A stretch of 64,000 nucleotides of DNA from Companilactobacillus tucceti DSM 20183 (lineage in GTDB: Bacteria > Bacillota > Bacilli > Lactobacillales > Lactobacillaceae). Shown piece after piece: positions 47,947-57,616 of the stretch; position 1 is the first letter of the stretch, and the number at the start of each line of letters is the position of its first letter. The DNA is taken from positions 1 through 64,000 of the forward strand of contig NZ_AZDG01000012.1 in NCBI RefSeq assembly GCF_001434665.1. The letters are read 5' to 3'. Below the pieces are notes generated by a model, which worked only from the letters and a program-made list of their open reading frames with translations, was not told the origin of the DNA and searched no databases. Made by a program: the position numbers and the translations under genes.

Positions 47947-48899
47947 TGAATGAATTACTAGAAACTCAATCCAAGACTTTAGATGAATTTCAAAGAGTTA
48001 TAAAAGCCAATATGTTGTCGCATGCTTATTTGATTGATAAGGCATCCTCAAAAGTAAGACATGAGGTTGCTATTTGGCTTGCGCAGAGTCAATTTTGTGA
48101 CAATTTAAAAGATGGAGCACCGGATCAAACTTGTCAGCGTTGTAAAACGATTGCTTTGGGAGATAATCCTGATGTATTAGAAGTAAAAACGGATAAGCAA
48201 AGTATCGGTGTTGATGATATAAAATTTTTCAAAAGAGAAGCCAGTATGACGGCAACTCAAGGTAAAAGACGTATTTTAATTATAGATGCAGCAGAAAAGA
48301 TGACTAATGCTGCTAGTAATAACCTGTTGAAAACAATTGAAGAACCAGAAGGTAATTTGATGATAATCCTTTTGGCTGATTCAGCTAAACAGCTTTTACC
48401 AACAATAAGGTCTCGTGTACAAACATTTCATTTATCGGATAAAAGCAACAACGAAGAAGTTGATACTTTAATTGAAGCAGGATATAAAGAAGCACAGGCC
48501 AAATCAGCTTTAAAAGTTTCAGATATTAAATTTTTACAAGAGATGTCTGGTGAAAATTACCAGTTGTTATTGTCAGCAATAATCAATTGGTTAAAAGAAT
48601 GTAATCGCAAAAAAATAAGTAGCTTTATTGATGTACAAACTGATATCATGCCGTTAGTAGAGAATAAGGACCAGCAACATTTGGTATTCGACATGATGAA
48701 TCAAATTTTTAGTGATATATTATCAATTAGGTATAATTTTAAACCAGCACTTTTGATTAAAGAGGATATTCTTTCAAATAAGGATATTCAAAAGATTGTT
48801 GATCTTTCGGATGAGTTATTTAAAGCAGAAGAAATGTGGAAAAGTAATGTCGCCTTTCAAGCAGTCTTAGAAGATTTATCGTTAAAATTTGTGGATTAG
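47946..48899 (+). CDS. holB: DNA polymerase III subunit delta'
   Basis: A 317-residue clamp-loader subunit. It has FCDNLKDGAPDQTCQRC zinc-module cysteines, and the IIDAAEKMTNAASNNLLKTIEEP region corresponding to Walker B/sensor; the P-loop is degenerate, as is normal for delta'. Start overlaps the darA stop by 1 base. Confidence 0.94.
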   Translation: MNELLETQSKTLDEFQRVIKANMLSHAYLIDKASSKVRHEVAIWLAQSQFCDNLKDGAPDQTCQRCKTIALGDNPDVLEVKTDKQSIGVDDIKFFKREASMTATQGKRRILIIDAAEKMTNAASNNLLKTIEEPEGNLMIILLADSAKQLLPTIRSRVQTFHLSDKSNNEEVDTLIEAGYKEAQAKSALKVSDIKFLQEMSGENYQLLLSAIINWLKECNRKKISSFIDVQTDIMPLVENKDQQHLVFDMMNQIFSDILSIRYNFKPALLIKEDILSNKDIQKIVDLSDELFKAEEMWKSNVAFQAVLEDLSLKFVD

Positions 48900-48910
48900 T
48901 GGGTGAAACT

Positions 48911-49261
48911 ATGGCAGAAAAGGATTTATACGATGAGTTTGAGACTATCTCTAATCAATTAAATAATTTGAATGATCGTTTAGAATCATTAAAAGAACAA
49001 TTATCAAAGAGTTTAGAGGAAAAAGAAGAATTGGAGATGGAGAATCATAATCTTCGTAAACATCTTGAAAAGCTTGGTTATGAAGATAAAGATTATGGGG
49101 CAAATGGATTATCCACTTCGAGATTAAATTTGGAAAAATTGTATCGAAAAGGATTTCATGTTTGCCAGCAATTTTATGGATCACATAGAAAAGAAGATGA
49201 GGAATGCGTCTTTTGTTATGGTGTGATTTATGGAAATCATGAAAAAAAATCAAAAAAATAA
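48911..49261 (+). CDS. yabA: Replication initiation control protein YabA
   Basis: A 116-residue zinc protein that binds DnaA and DnaN to limit re-initiation. An N-terminal leucine-zipper-like coiled coil (about 5-60), then C-terminal CQQFYGSHRKEDEECVFC with the zinc-binding HxC-type residues. I take the ATG at 48911; a GTG at 48899 overlapping the holB stop is possible. Confidence 0.92.
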   Translation: MAEKDLYDEFETISNQLNNLNDRLESLKEQLSKSLEEKEELEMENHNLRKHLEKLGYEDKDYGANGLSTSRLNLEKLYRKGFHVCQQFYGSHRKEDEECVFCYGVIYGNHEKKSKK

Positions 49262-49279
49262 AGTAAGGGAGCTAATTGA

Positions 49280-50152
49280 ATGAGAGAACAAAAGAGTTTT
49301 GTCGACAATTCTAAGGGCTGCCTTTTTTTAGTGCCAACACCGATTGGTAATTTAGAAGATATGACTTTTAGAAGTGTAAAGACATTACAAGATGTTGATT
49401 TGATTGCAGCTGAAGATACTAGAAATACAATGAAATTATTAACGCATTTCAAAATAGAAACTGATTTGATAAGTTTTCATGAACACAATACAGCACAACG
49501 TATCCCAGAATTGATCGAAAAGTTAGAGCAGGGAATAAATATTGCTCAGGTAAGCGATGCGGGAACACCATCAATCAGCGATCCGGGGAAAGAATTAGTT
49601 AAAGCAGCGATTGAAAATGATATTTCTGTTGTACCATTACCAGGAGCAACGGCTTCGATAAGTGCCTTAATAGCATCAGGGATAGAACCTCAACCGTTTT
49701 ATTTCTTTGGCTTTTTGCCAAGAAAAGGTAAAGAAAGAACTGAAGCCTTAGAAAATCTTTCTCAAAGAGTTGAGACATCGATTATTTATGAATCACCTAA
49801 AAGAGTCGTAAAGACTTTGACAGATTTAAAAGATTCGTTGGGTGAAGATAGACAAGTAACACTAGCTCGCGAGTTAACAAAGATTCACGAGGCGTTTTTA
49901 AGAGGTACGGTTTCTCAAACACTGGAGTATTATCAAGAGCATGATCCAAAAGGTGAATTTGTTATCATAATTTCAGGTAAGACTATTGAAAAGAATGCTG
50001 AAATGACCGATGCCGAAATTATAAATGCCATTGACTTACAAATTCAAGAAGGCATAAAGCCTAATAAAGCTATCAAAGATATTGCAAATCAAAACTTATT
50101 GAAGAAACAAGTTGTTTACAACTTATATCACGGAATCGGAAAGGATGAATAA
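49280..50152 (+). CDS. rsmI: 16S rRNA (cytidine-2'-O)-methyltransferase RsmI
   Basis: A 290-residue tetrapyrrole-methylase-fold enzyme modifying C1402 of 16S rRNA. VPTPIGNLEDMTFRSVKTL, AAEDTRNTMKLL and SDAGTPSISDPG are diagnostic. Its end overlaps the following thioesterase gene by 8 bases. Confidence 0.95.
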   Translation: MREQKSFVDNSKGCLFLVPTPIGNLEDMTFRSVKTLQDVDLIAAEDTRNTMKLLTHFKIETDLISFHEHNTAQRIPELIEKLEQGINIAQVSDAGTPSISDPGKELVKAAIENDISVVPLPGATASISALIASGIEPQPFYFFGFLPRKGKERTEALENLSQRVETSIIYESPKRVVKTLTDLKDSLGEDRQVTLARELTKIHEAFLRGTVSQTLEYYQEHDPKGEFVIIISGKTIEKNAEMTDAEIINAIDLQIQEGIKPNKAIKDIANQNLLKKQVVYNLYHGIGKDE

Positions 50153-50894
50153 ATTGTCCGAAGAACAAATTTTCTCGCAAGAAATGGAATTTCCTTTTTA
50201 TTTTGCTAACTTAACTGGGGACATGCGTTTGTCTTCGCTAGTGGACGCAATGATATTAACCTCAGAAAAGCAATTGCATCAAAGTGATTCTGATAGTTCA
50301 GAAATGGTAAAGCGTGGTTTAGGATGGGTAGTTGTTCAGTACCATATGGACGTTACGTCAATGCCACATCTAGGTCAGAAATTGAACGTTAGAACTAGAG
50401 CAACAAGTTATAATAAATATTTCTTCTATCGTGATTTTTGGATCGATGATTTAGAAGGTAATAATATGGTCAAATTGGAAAGTGCCTTTGTTATCATGGA
50501 CGTAAATGAACGTAAGATGGTTAGTGCTTCGGATAAACTAACTGATATGTTTGGTGCTAAGGAGATAACTAAGATCAAGCGTTTCCCACGTATTAAAGTA
50601 CCGGATGAGTTTGACATCAAGAAAAATCAACAGATAGGTTACTACAATATTGATGTTAATCGTCACGTTAATAACTCATATTATTTCGATTGGATGGTAG
50701 ATTCTTTAGGAATCGACTTTGTTGAAAAACATAGGGTTAAGACCATGGATATTAAATACGAAAAAGAATTGAATATAAATAGCCACCCAGAGGTTTTTGC
50801 AAAGATAAGTGATGACGGTTTAGTAACTAAGCACTGGATAAAAAATGGTGACGATTTAAATGTCATTGCCGAAATGTCATGGGAAGATAAATAA
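50145..50894 (+). CDS. Acyl-ACP thioesterase
   Basis: A 249-residue FatA/FatB-type thioesterase (double hotdog) releasing fatty acids from acyl-ACP. First hotdog at about 10-140 (GLGWVVVQYHMDV), second at about 155-245, with the catalytic Asn/His in DVNRHVNNSYYFDWM. The start at 50145 overlaps the rsmI stop and follows GGAAAGGATG; the longer reading is inside rsmI. Confidence 0.9.
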   Translation: MNKLSEEQIFSQEMEFPFYFANLTGDMRLSSLVDAMILTSEKQLHQSDSDSSEMVKRGLGWVVVQYHMDVTSMPHLGQKLNVRTRATSYNKYFFYRDFWIDDLEGNNMVKLESAFVIMDVNERKMVSASDKLTDMFGAKEITKIKRFPRIKVPDEFDIKKNQQIGYYNIDVNRHVNNSYYFDWMVDSLGIDFVEKHRVKTMDIKYEKELNINSHPEVFAKISDDGLVTKHWIKNGDDLNVIAEMSWEDK

Positions 50895-50946
50895 AAGTAC
50901 TTTGTAAACTTAATTTCTTGTGCTAGTATATTGGGGTAATAATTTT

Positions 50947-51110
50947 GGAGTAGGATTCAAAGCGTGAAGTGCCAATGGAACGGGATGTGAACATTGGACG
51001 AAGAGTTAGACAATATCTCAACTCGCGGTTTTGTTTCCGCATTCGCCACTTTATATAGTTAATTAGCCTCTAGTTATATTCGGTGGCAGCTCCTATGAGG
51101 AGATGTCAAT
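50947..51110 (+). promoter_or_regulatory. Tetrahydrofolate (THF) riboswitch
   Basis: The conserved elements GCGTGAAGTG, ACGGGATG, GACGAAG, CGCGG and CGCATTCGCCACT appear in THF-riboswitch order (50947 to about 51053), upstream of folT. The last part contains GGTGGC, which can pair with GCCACT, and CTCCT-ATG-AGGAG, a small hairpin hiding the ribosome binding site. Translational control by folate is the likely mode. Confidence 0.85.
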
Positions 51111-51635
51111 ATGTTAAGTAAGAGTAGAAGTACTATCACTGTTCACGAACTTACGTGGATGGCAATATTAATTGCATTGGAAATGGTTTTGAGCCGTTTT
51201 TCAATTGGAAGTAATGCTTTACAAGTTGGTTTTAGCTTTGTGGCCATGGGTTTAATAGGATATTATTTTGGACCTTATAAGGCTGCTATTGCGATGGCAA
51301 TTGCGGATATAATGAAAATGGTAATTTTGCCGAGTTCAGGAGGATTCTTTTGGGGATTCACTGTATCGGCTATCGTTAGTGGAATTATTTACGGAGTAAT
51401 GCTCTACAATAAAAAAGTAACAGTAGTTAGAGTGTTAATTACAACTATCCTAATGGTAGTAATAGTTAATACTTTGATGAATACTTTATGGATCCATATG
51501 ATTTCTAATGTTCCATATCTAGTATTACTAATGCCAAGACTGTTGAAAGAGGCTATCAGCTTGGTTTATCAAACTGGAATTTTGTACTTGGTTCTTAAAT
51601 GGATCAGCAATTCGAGATTTAACAGAATTAATTAA
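51111..51635 (+). CDS. folT: Folate ECF transporter S component FolT
   Basis: A 174-residue membrane S component with six hydrophobic segments that binds folate and works with a shared EcfAA'T module. It starts with the LTWMAILIALEMVLSRFSIG region; SFVAMGLIGYYFGPYKAAIAMAIADI and PSSGGFFWGFT match FolT. The THF riboswitch upstream supports folate as the substrate. Confidence 0.92.
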   Translation: MLSKSRSTITVHELTWMAILIALEMVLSRFSIGSNALQVGFSFVAMGLIGYYFGPYKAAIAMAIADIMKMVILPSSGGFFWGFTVSAIVSGIIYGVMLYNKKVTVVRVLITTILMVVIVNTLMNTLWIHMISNVPYLVLLMPRLLKEAISLVYQTGILYLVLKWISNSRFNRIN

Positions 51636-51640
51636 TATTA

Positions 51641-51664
51641 AAGACCGTAAGGTCTTTTTTTTTT
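51641..51664 (+). terminator. Intrinsic terminator after folT
   Basis: AAAGACC-GTAA-GGTCTTT followed by a run of T. Confidence 0.88.
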
Positions 51665-51714
51665 GCACAAATAACTTGTGGTAGAATAATGCTATTAAGA
51701 ATGAGGGGATATTT

Positions 51715-52437
51715 ATGAAAATATTAGCTTTTGACACTTCAAATAAACCATTGACTGTTGCTGTGGTTGATGATGGAAATGTTTTAGCTGCTTTGGAGTC
51801 GACTGAAAAGAAAACTCATAGTGTTACTTTACTGCCTGATATTCAAAAAGCACTAAAAGAATCAGAATTGTCAATTGATGACATTGATTTGATTGCGGTG
51901 GCTAAAGGCCCTGGATCATATACGGGCGTTCGTATTGCAGTTACTGTAGCTAAGACGTTGGCCTTCACTTTGAAGAAAAACTTAGTAGGAGTATCTAGCC
52001 TAAAAGTTTTAGCAGCTGATGGGGATGAGAATAAAATATTAGTGCCTTTAATGGACGCTAGAAATGATAACGCCTTTGCCGGGGTTTACCAATATTCTAA
52101 TAATCAACTTACTAACTTGATTGAAGATCACCATACTTCAATGTCTAAATTACTAGAGTTGTTAGAGAAATATGATTCAAAGGATTTAGAGTTTATTAAT
52201 GCGACTGATCATTTAACTGACTTAATTCAAGAAAAATATCCTGAGGTTAAGATTTTAAATACTAAAGACAGTTTGCCAAAGGCGGATAAATTAGCAAAAC
52301 TTTCTGAAAACGAACCTGTTGTTTCGGATATAGATAGTTTTGTTCCAACATATCTGCGTTTAACTCAAGCTGAGCATGATTGGTATCAAAAGGGACATAA
52401 AAAATATGGCAATATTTCCTATGTTGAAGAAGTTTAA
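51715..52437 (+). CDS. tsaB: tRNA t6A synthesis protein TsaB
   Basis: A 240-residue partner of TsaD in threonylcarbamoyl-adenosine formation on tRNA. The ASKHA fold shows ILAFDTSNKPLTVAVVDDG and VAKGPGSYTGVRIAV. AGGGGA precedes the ATG. Overlaps rimI by 32 bases; tsaB-rimI-tsaD is the standard order. Confidence 0.95.
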   Translation: MKILAFDTSNKPLTVAVVDDGNVLAALESTEKKTHSVTLLPDIQKALKESELSIDDIDLIAVAKGPGSYTGVRIAVTVAKTLAFTLKKNLVGVSSLKVLAADGDENKILVPLMDARNDNAFAGVYQYSNNQLTNLIEDHHTSMSKLLELLEKYDSKDLEFINATDHLTDLIQEKYPEVKILNTKDSLPKADKLAKLSENEPVVSDIDSFVPTYLRLTQAEHDWYQKGHKKYGNISYVEEV

Positions 52438-52957
52438 AGAAACATTTTGGCCTTCAGGATCACCGGATAAATACCCATTTGAAAAACAGTCAGTAACTAT
52501 TAATGGTCAGCAATTGGTTTTAAAAAAAGCCGAATTAAGTGATTCCAATGATTATATGAATATTCAAGAAATCATTTATTCTAAACCTGCACCTTGGCCA
52601 CAGGATGTGGTCGATACTGAACTTAGAAATAAAAATGCACTCTATCTTTCATTGATCAGGAAAAATCATTGTGTAGCTTTTATTGGTGTTTCTTTAAGAG
52701 ATATTAAAGAGGCGCATATAACAAATATTGCAGTACTTCCGGAATTACAAAAAGATGGAATCGGCCATTTATTCTTAAATCAAATTTTTGAATATTGCCG
52801 TAAGCAAAATTTTCAGAAAATATCATTAGAAGTTGATGTTACAAACGAATCTGCTATTGAATTGTATAAAGCTTTTGGCTTTAAGACACGTACTATTCAT
52901 GAGAAATATTATTTTAGAAATCATCATGATGCATTAGAAATGGTGGTTGATTTATAG
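52406..52957 (+). CDS. rimI: Ribosomal protein S18-alanine N-acetyltransferase
   Basis: A 182-residue GNAT enzyme. Acetyl-CoA motif [23 protein letters not shown] (usual R/Q-xx-G-x-G/A region slightly changed), followed by [21 protein letters not shown]. It is about 30 residues longer at the N-terminus than typical RimI when started at the ATG 52406. Named by position between tsaB and tsaD; the substrate is inferred. Confidence 0.88.
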   Translation: MAIFPMLKKFKETFWPSGSPDKYPFEKQSVTINGQQLVLKKAELSDSNDYMNIQEIIYSKPAPWPQDVVDTELRNKNALYLSLIRKNHCVAFIGVSLRDIKEAHITNIAVLPELQKDGIGHLFLNQIFEYCRKQNFQKISLEVDVTNESAIELYKAFGFKTRTIHEKYYFRNHHDALEMVVDL

Positions 52958-52967
52958 GGAGATAACC

Positions 52968-53981
52968 TTGGAAAAAGATACATTAATACTGTCATTTGAG
53001 AGTAGCTGTGATGAGACTAGTGTTGCAGTTATTAAGAATGGTAAAGAAATTTTGTCCAATATAATAGCAACACAAATTAAAAGCCACCAAAGATTTGGTG
53101 GAGTTGTACCTGAAGTTGCTAGTCGTCATCATGTAGAAGAGGTCACACATTGTATTGATCTGGCTTTGAATGAAGCCGAAGTTACTTATGATGATTTAGA
53201 TGCCGTGGCTGTAACTTATGGTCCTGGTTTGGTGGGATCATTGCTGATTGGAATTATGGCCGCAAAAACAGTAGCTTTTGCTCATAATCTACCTTTGATC
53301 AAGTCAAACCATTTGGCTGGTCACATTTATTCCGCAAATCTGGTAGCTGATTTGAAATACCCATTTATGGCCTTACTAGTTTCAGGTGGTCACACAGAAA
53401 TTGTTTTAGTTCGTGCACCGGGTGAATTTGAAACACTAGGTGATACACGTGATGACGCAGTTGGTGAAGCTTACGATAAAATTGGACGTGTTTTAGGTAT
53501 AAATTATCCTGCTGGTAAGCAAGTTGATGAGATGGCCGCAAAAGGTAAGGATATTTTTGATTTTCCACGTGCGATGGTTCAAGAAGATAATCTTGATTTT
53601 AGTTTTAGTGGACTTAAGAGTTCATTTATAAATCGTGTTCATCATGCTGATCAAATACATGAAGAACTTAACAAAGATGACTTAGCAGCAAGTTTTCAAG
53701 GAGCAGTGTTGGATATTTTAAGTAATAAAGTATTCAGAGCCTTAAAACAACATCCAGTTAAACAATTAGTAGTAGCCGGAGGGGTTGCTGCTAATCAAGG
53801 ATTACGTCAATGTTTGAAGGATGATATTGAAAAACGTAATTTGGATATGGATCTGATTTTCCCTCCATTAAGATTATGTGGCGACAATGCAGCCATGATC
53901 GGAGCAATTGCACAAATACAATATGATAAGAAGGATTTTGCTGATTTAACAGTTAATGCAGATCCTAGCTTGGACTTTTAA
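52968..53981 (+). CDS. tsaD: tRNA N6-adenosine threonylcarbamoyltransferase TsaD
   Basis: A 337-residue metalloprotein of the t6A pathway. [26 protein letters not shown] (metal-binding His pair), [19 protein letters not shown] and [10 protein letters not shown] are all present. It starts at TTG 52968, behind AGGGAG; the earlier TTG at 52947 lies inside rimI. Ends at a terminator, after which the CRISPR-Cas locus begins. Confidence 0.96.
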   Translation: MEKDTLILSFESSCDETSVAVIKNGKEILSNIIATQIKSHQRFGGVVPEVASRHHVEEVTHCIDLALNEAEVTYDDLDAVAVTYGPGLVGSLLIGIMAAKTVAFAHNLPLIKSNHLAGHIYSANLVADLKYPFMALLVSGGHTEIVLVRAPGEFETLGDTRDDAVGEAYDKIGRVLGINYPAGKQVDEMAAKGKDIFDFPRAMVQEDNLDFSFSGLKSSFINRVHHADQIHEELNKDDLAASFQGAVLDILSNKVFRALKQHPVKQLVVAGGVAANQGLRQCLKDDIEKRNLDMDLIFPPLRLCGDNAAMIGAIAQIQYDKKDFADLTVNADPSLDF

Positions 53982-54007
53982 AATCGAGGAGACTCGATTT
54001 TTTTTGT
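53979..54007 (+). terminator. Intrinsic terminator after tsaD
   Basis: AAAATCGAG-GAGA-CTCGATTTT followed by further T; it isolates the housekeeping operon from cas9. Confidence 0.9.
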
Positions 54008-54030
54008 TCTTTTTTTGTATTAAAAGGTTG

Positions 54031-54039
54031 TGATATATT
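54031..54039 (+). promoter_or_regulatory. Extended -10 promoter of cas9
   Basis: TGATATATT (TGn plus TATATT) lies about 40 bases before the cas9 start. No good -35 box is found at 17 bases. Confidence 0.5.
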
Positions 54040-54077
54040 AAACTTGTGTATTTTTAGTTAAATTGGGGGGATTTGAA

Positions 54078-57000
54078 GTGGATCGAAAAATAAGTTTGGG
54101 GTTAGACATTGGTGTTTCATCAGTTGGATATAGTGTAATAGATGTTGATACTGGTAAAGTTTTAGAACTTGGATCACGCCTGATAAACGGTAAAATTGGT
54201 ACAGAAAACCAAGCGCGTCGAGAGATGCGTGGCACTAGACGATTAATCAATCGAAAGAAACAACGTCGTAAGGATACAGTTAAATTATTTAATGAATTTA
54301 AATTGATTGATTCAAAAAAAGATGAACATTATTTTGACCACTTCGCAAATAATTCTGATCCGTATGAATTGCGAGTCAAGGGATTGTCTGAAAAGTTGTC
54401 ACTTTCAGAAATTGCCGATGGTTTGTATCATATTGTTAAAAGACGTGGTATTAGTTACGATTTAAAAGACGCTGATGAGGAATCTGAAGGTTCTGAATAT
54501 GAAAATGGATTGAAGATCAATAATAGTGAGTTAAAAAATCAAACTCCGGCGCAAATACAATTAAAACGTTTGAATGAATATGGTGCCATTAGGGGTAAGG
54601 TTGTTATTGATGAAGAAAAAATTTTATTGAATGTTTTCCCTACAAAAGCATACCTTGATGAAGCTAAAAGAATAATAGAAAAACAAAGAGAATTTTATCC
54701 TGGAATTTTAACAGAGGAATTTGAAGAAAAGTATTGTCAAATACTTACTAGAAAAAGAGACTACTTTGTTGGACCAGGTAGCGAAAAATCTAGGACTGAC
54801 TACGGTATTTATAAAGAAGATGGTCGAACACTAAATAATTTATTTGAGGAATTAATAGGACACGACAAAATATACCCTGAAGAACTAAGAGCTTCAGGAG
54901 CATCATTTACTGCACAACTGTTTAATGTTTTGAATGATTTAAATAATTTGCATATTTCATCATATGAAGATCAAAAATTAACGACTGAAAATAAAGAACA
55001 AATTATTTCGGAATTAAAAAGTACAACTTCAAATGTCAATATGATGAAACTTATTCAGAAAATTGCTGGTTGTGAAGAATCTGATATCAGTGGTTATCGA
55101 ACTGACAAGAATTACAAACCTGAAATTAGCTCTATGCGTATTTATCGCAAAGTCCATAAAAAACTTTTAGAATCTGAAATTGATATAACTAATTGGCCGG
55201 ATGATTTTATAAATAAGTTAAGTTTCATTTTGACTCTTAATACTGAAAATGGTGAAATTAGAAATCAATTAAAAAATCGTCTGCAGCCAGAATATGATTT
55301 TCTTACTGATGAATTGATTCAGACAATTATTGATAATAAAGAAAGTTTTGATATTAAATCTAATAATAAATGGCATAGATTCTCTATTAAAACGATGGAG
55401 CTGTTGATCCCAGAAATGATAAAACGTCCAGTTGAACAAATGACTTTGATAAATGAAATGGGATTGATCAAAAATAGTGGCAAGAAGTTTAGCAACTATA
55501 AATATTTGCCATATAAAAAAATTGCTGAAGATATATACAATCCAGTAGCATCTAAGTCAGTCCGTGAAGCTTTGAAGATAGTTAATGCAATTTTAAAAGA
55601 ATATGGTCATATCGAGTATATTGTTGTTGAAATGCCACGTGACAAAAATGAAGATGAAGCAAAAGATCAAATCGAAAAGTTCCAAAAAGCAAATGGACGA
55701 CTAAAAGATGCTGCATTGGAAGAATTCACAGAGGCGATTGGAGATAAATCCACCGTTGACAAGAAATTGGGAGTACATAGGTCTAAACTCCTTTTTAAGA
55801 TAAGACTTTGGTATCAACAAAGAGGAATGGATCTATATGAGGGCAAACCAATATCTGCAGTTGATTTGTTAAATAATCCTGATAGTTTTCAAATAGACCA
55901 TATTATTCCACAGTCAGTTTCTTTTGATGATAGCTTTAATAATAAAACACTTTGTAATTCTGGCTTGAATCAAATTAAAGATAAAAAAACACCGTTTGAG
56001 TATATGAATGAGGGATATGGTCAAGGATTCGATTCAATGAAGGCCATGGTAATGAAAAATCCAAGAATAGATCATAATAAACGTAAAAATTATCTTTTCT
56101 CTGAAAATGTTAGTGACATTGAAACTAGAAAGAGGTTTATTTCTCGTAATTTAGTTGATACCAGATATGCATCCAGGGTAGTTTTGAATAATTTGCAGGA
56201 GTTCTTTAAAGAAAAAGAATCGGATACTAAGATTTCCATTATTCGTGGTAAATTTACTTCCAATTTACGCAAGCATTGGAAGATAAACAAGAATAGAGAT
56301 ACTTATCATCATCATGCAATAGATGCCACTATAATTGCTGCAACGCCATTTTTAAATATTTGGAAAAAGGGTTCTAGTATTTTCCCTTCAAATGTTGAAA
56401 GTGAAGATTTTTTTGATATTAAGACTGGTAAAATTATTGGAAATGATGAGTTTAACAAATATGCGTATGATGAACCTTATAATGGCTTTTATAATGAACT
56501 TAGGAATGCTACTGATAGAATTAAATTCTCTCATCAAATTGATAAAAAAATGAATCGTAAAGTTAGTGATTCAACAATTTATTCAACTAGAGTTGCAAAA
56601 TCACCAAAGAATAAAAAAGAATCAGAATATATAGTTGCAAAGATCAAGAATATTTATGATGCAGATGAATATGCTAAATTTAAGAGGATTTACGATAAAG
56701 ACAAGACTAAATTTTTATTAAATAAGTATGATCCAAGGAGCTTTAATCATTTAGAAAAGATCATGAATACTTATCCTGATTCAATTGAAAGAACAATGAG
56801 TAATAATAAAGTGAAGGTAGTAAGAATCTCACCATTTGAACTTTATCGTCAAGATCACGGTCCAGTAAAAAAATATTCCAAGAAAAATAACGGACCTGAA
56901 ATAAAGCAACTTAAATACTTGGATAAAAAAGTCGGTTCTAGTATTGATGTCACACCTGATAACGCTAAAAATAAACACGTTATTTTGAAGTCATTGAAAC

Positions 57001-57464
57001 CATGGCGCACAGATATTTATTTGAATCATGAAACAGGTGAATACGAAATTATGGGTATCAAGTATTCTGATCTCAAGTTCAATAAGGGTGAAGGTTATGG
57101 CATTAAAAAGGCTAAGTATTTAGAAATAAAGCATCGGGAAAAAGTTTCTGATGATTCTGAATTTATGTTTACTTTGTACAAGAAAAATCGTATTAAGGTT
57201 GAGAATATGGAGACTGATGAAAGTGTTGAGATGCTGTTTTGGTCTAGGACCATGGATAGCCAAAAGGGGTATGCGGAACTGAAGCCAATTTATAAATATA
57301 AAACAGAGGATGATAATTGGCCAATTTATGGGAATGCAAAGAAACAAATTATAAAAAAACTGATTCCCAAAAACTGTAAAATATGGAAAGTAAATACTGA
57401 TGTATTAGGCAATCCTTTTTATGTAGAAAAAGAAGGAGAATATCCTAAAGATGTCCTTGATTAA
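54078..57464 (+). CDS. cas9: Type II-A CRISPR endonuclease Cas9 (compact, St1-like)
   Basis: A 1128-residue RNA-guided DNA nuclease. RuvC-I: SLGLDIGVSSVGYSV with Asp10; arginine-rich bridge helix (RRLINRKKQRRK, about 54-65); recognition lobe to about 490; RuvC-II: EYIVVEMPRDKNE with Glu518; HNH: Asp607-His608 in FQIDHIIPQS with NNKTLCNSGLNQ supplying the Asn; RuvC-III: HHHAIDAT with Asp749; then the PAM-interacting C-terminal part. All nuclease residues are intact. I chose GTG 54078 because GGGGGG lies 7 bases upstream and it places the first catalytic residue at Asp10; the TTG at 54063 precedes that site. Length, gene order and repeat resemble S. thermophilus CRISPR1. Its PAM is unknown. Confidence 0.96.
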   Translation: MDRKISLGLDIGVSSVGYSVIDVDTGKVLELGSRLINGKIGTENQARREMRGTRRLINRKKQRRKDTVKLFNEFKLIDSKKDEHYFDHFANNSDPYELRVKGLSEKLSLSEIADGLYHIVKRRGISYDLKDADEESEGSEYENGLKINNSELKNQTPAQIQLKRLNEYGAIRGKVVIDEEKILLNVFPTKAYLDEAKRIIEKQREFYPGILTEEFEEKYCQILTRKRDYFVGPGSEKSRTDYGIYKEDGRTLNNLFEELIGHDKIYPEELRASGASFTAQLFNVLNDLNNLHISSYEDQKLTTENKEQIISELKSTTSNVNMMKLIQKIAGCEESDISGYRTDKNYKPEISSMRIYRKVHKKLLESEIDITNWPDDFINKLSFILTLNTENGEIRNQLKNRLQPEYDFLTDELIQTIIDNKESFDIKSNNKWHRFSIKTMELLIPEMIKRPVEQMTLINEMGLIKNSGKKFSNYKYLPYKKIAEDIYNPVASKSVREALKIVNAILKEYGHIEYIVVEMPRDKNEDEAKDQIEKFQKANGRLKDAALEEFTEAIGDKSTVDKKLGVHRSKLLFKIRLWYQQRGMDLYEGKPISAVDLLNNPDSFQIDHIIPQSVSFDDSFNNKTLCNSGLNQIKDKKTPFEYMNEGYGQGFDSMKAMVMKNPRIDHNKRKNYLFSENVSDIETRKRFISRNLVDTRYASRVVLNNLQEFFKEKESDTKISIIRGKFTSNLRKHWKINKNRDTYHHHAIDATIIAATPFLNIWKKGSSIFPSNVESEDFFDIKTGKIIGNDEFNKYAYDEPYNGFYNELRNATDRIKFSHQIDKKMNRKVSDSTIYSTRVAKSPKNKKESEYIVAKIKNIYDADEYAKFKRIYDKDKTKFLLNKYDPRSFNHLEKIMNTYPDSIERTMSNNKVKVVRISPFELYRQDHGPVKKYSKKNNGPEIKQLKYLDKKVGSSIDVTPDNAKNKHVILKSLKPWRTDIYLNHETGEYEIMGIKYSDLKFNKGEGYGIKKAKYLEIKHREKVSDDSEFMFTLYKKNRIKVENMETDESVEMLFWSRTMDSQKGYAELKPIYKYKTEDDNWPIYGNAKKQIIKKLIPKNCKIWKVNTDVLGNPFYVEKEGEYPKDVLD

Positions 57465-57484
57465 TGGATAATTTATGATATTAT
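57457..57484 (+). promoter_or_regulatory. tracrRNA promoter overlapping the end of cas9
   Basis: TTGATT (57457-57462), 16 bases, TATTAT (57479-57484). It predicts a transcript start near 57491. Confidence 0.5.
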
Positions 57485-57490
57485 GAATTT

Positions 57491-57616
57491 TGTAAGGGAC
57501 GCCTTATATGTTTGAATATATTCATTCGACGTTTTACTATTACTAAATTCTTAAGGATCTACAAAAATAAGGATTTATTCCGAATTTACCACCTACTTGT
57601 TAGGTGGTTTTTTTTT
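57491..57616 (+). ncRNA. tracrRNA
   Basis: The anti-repeat begins GTTTTACTATTACTAAAT at 57531, 18 bases perfectly complementary to the G24 form of the CRISPR repeat; after a mismatch and bulge, CTTAAG and TACAAAAA pair with the repeat start. Then follow the nexus-type segment AAATAAGGATTTATTCCGAA, closely like that of S. thermophilus CRISPR1, and a terminator hairpin. The 5' part holds a small hairpin (TAAGG-GACG-CCTTA, 57493-57506) and a 12-base palindrome TGAATATATTCA (57512-57523). The exact 5' end is predicted. Confidence 0.88.
57589..57616 (+). terminator. Terminator of tracrRNA
   Basis: CCACCTA / TAGGTGG with a 5-base loop and nine T, 25 bases before the cas1 start. Confidence 0.93.

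Noticed and set aside
54063-54077. TTG start 15 bases upstream of the chosen cas9 start
   Set aside because: The ribosome binding site GGGGGG lies after this TTG; the GTG at 54078 has correct spacing and places the catalytic Asp at residue 10.
57485-57500. Natural single-guide tracrRNA that would target the cas9 promoter
   Set aside because: The bases before TTTTGTA (ATATTATGAA) have no 8-base or longer match on either strand of the tsaD-cas9 interval; only the general idea of a long form is retained.
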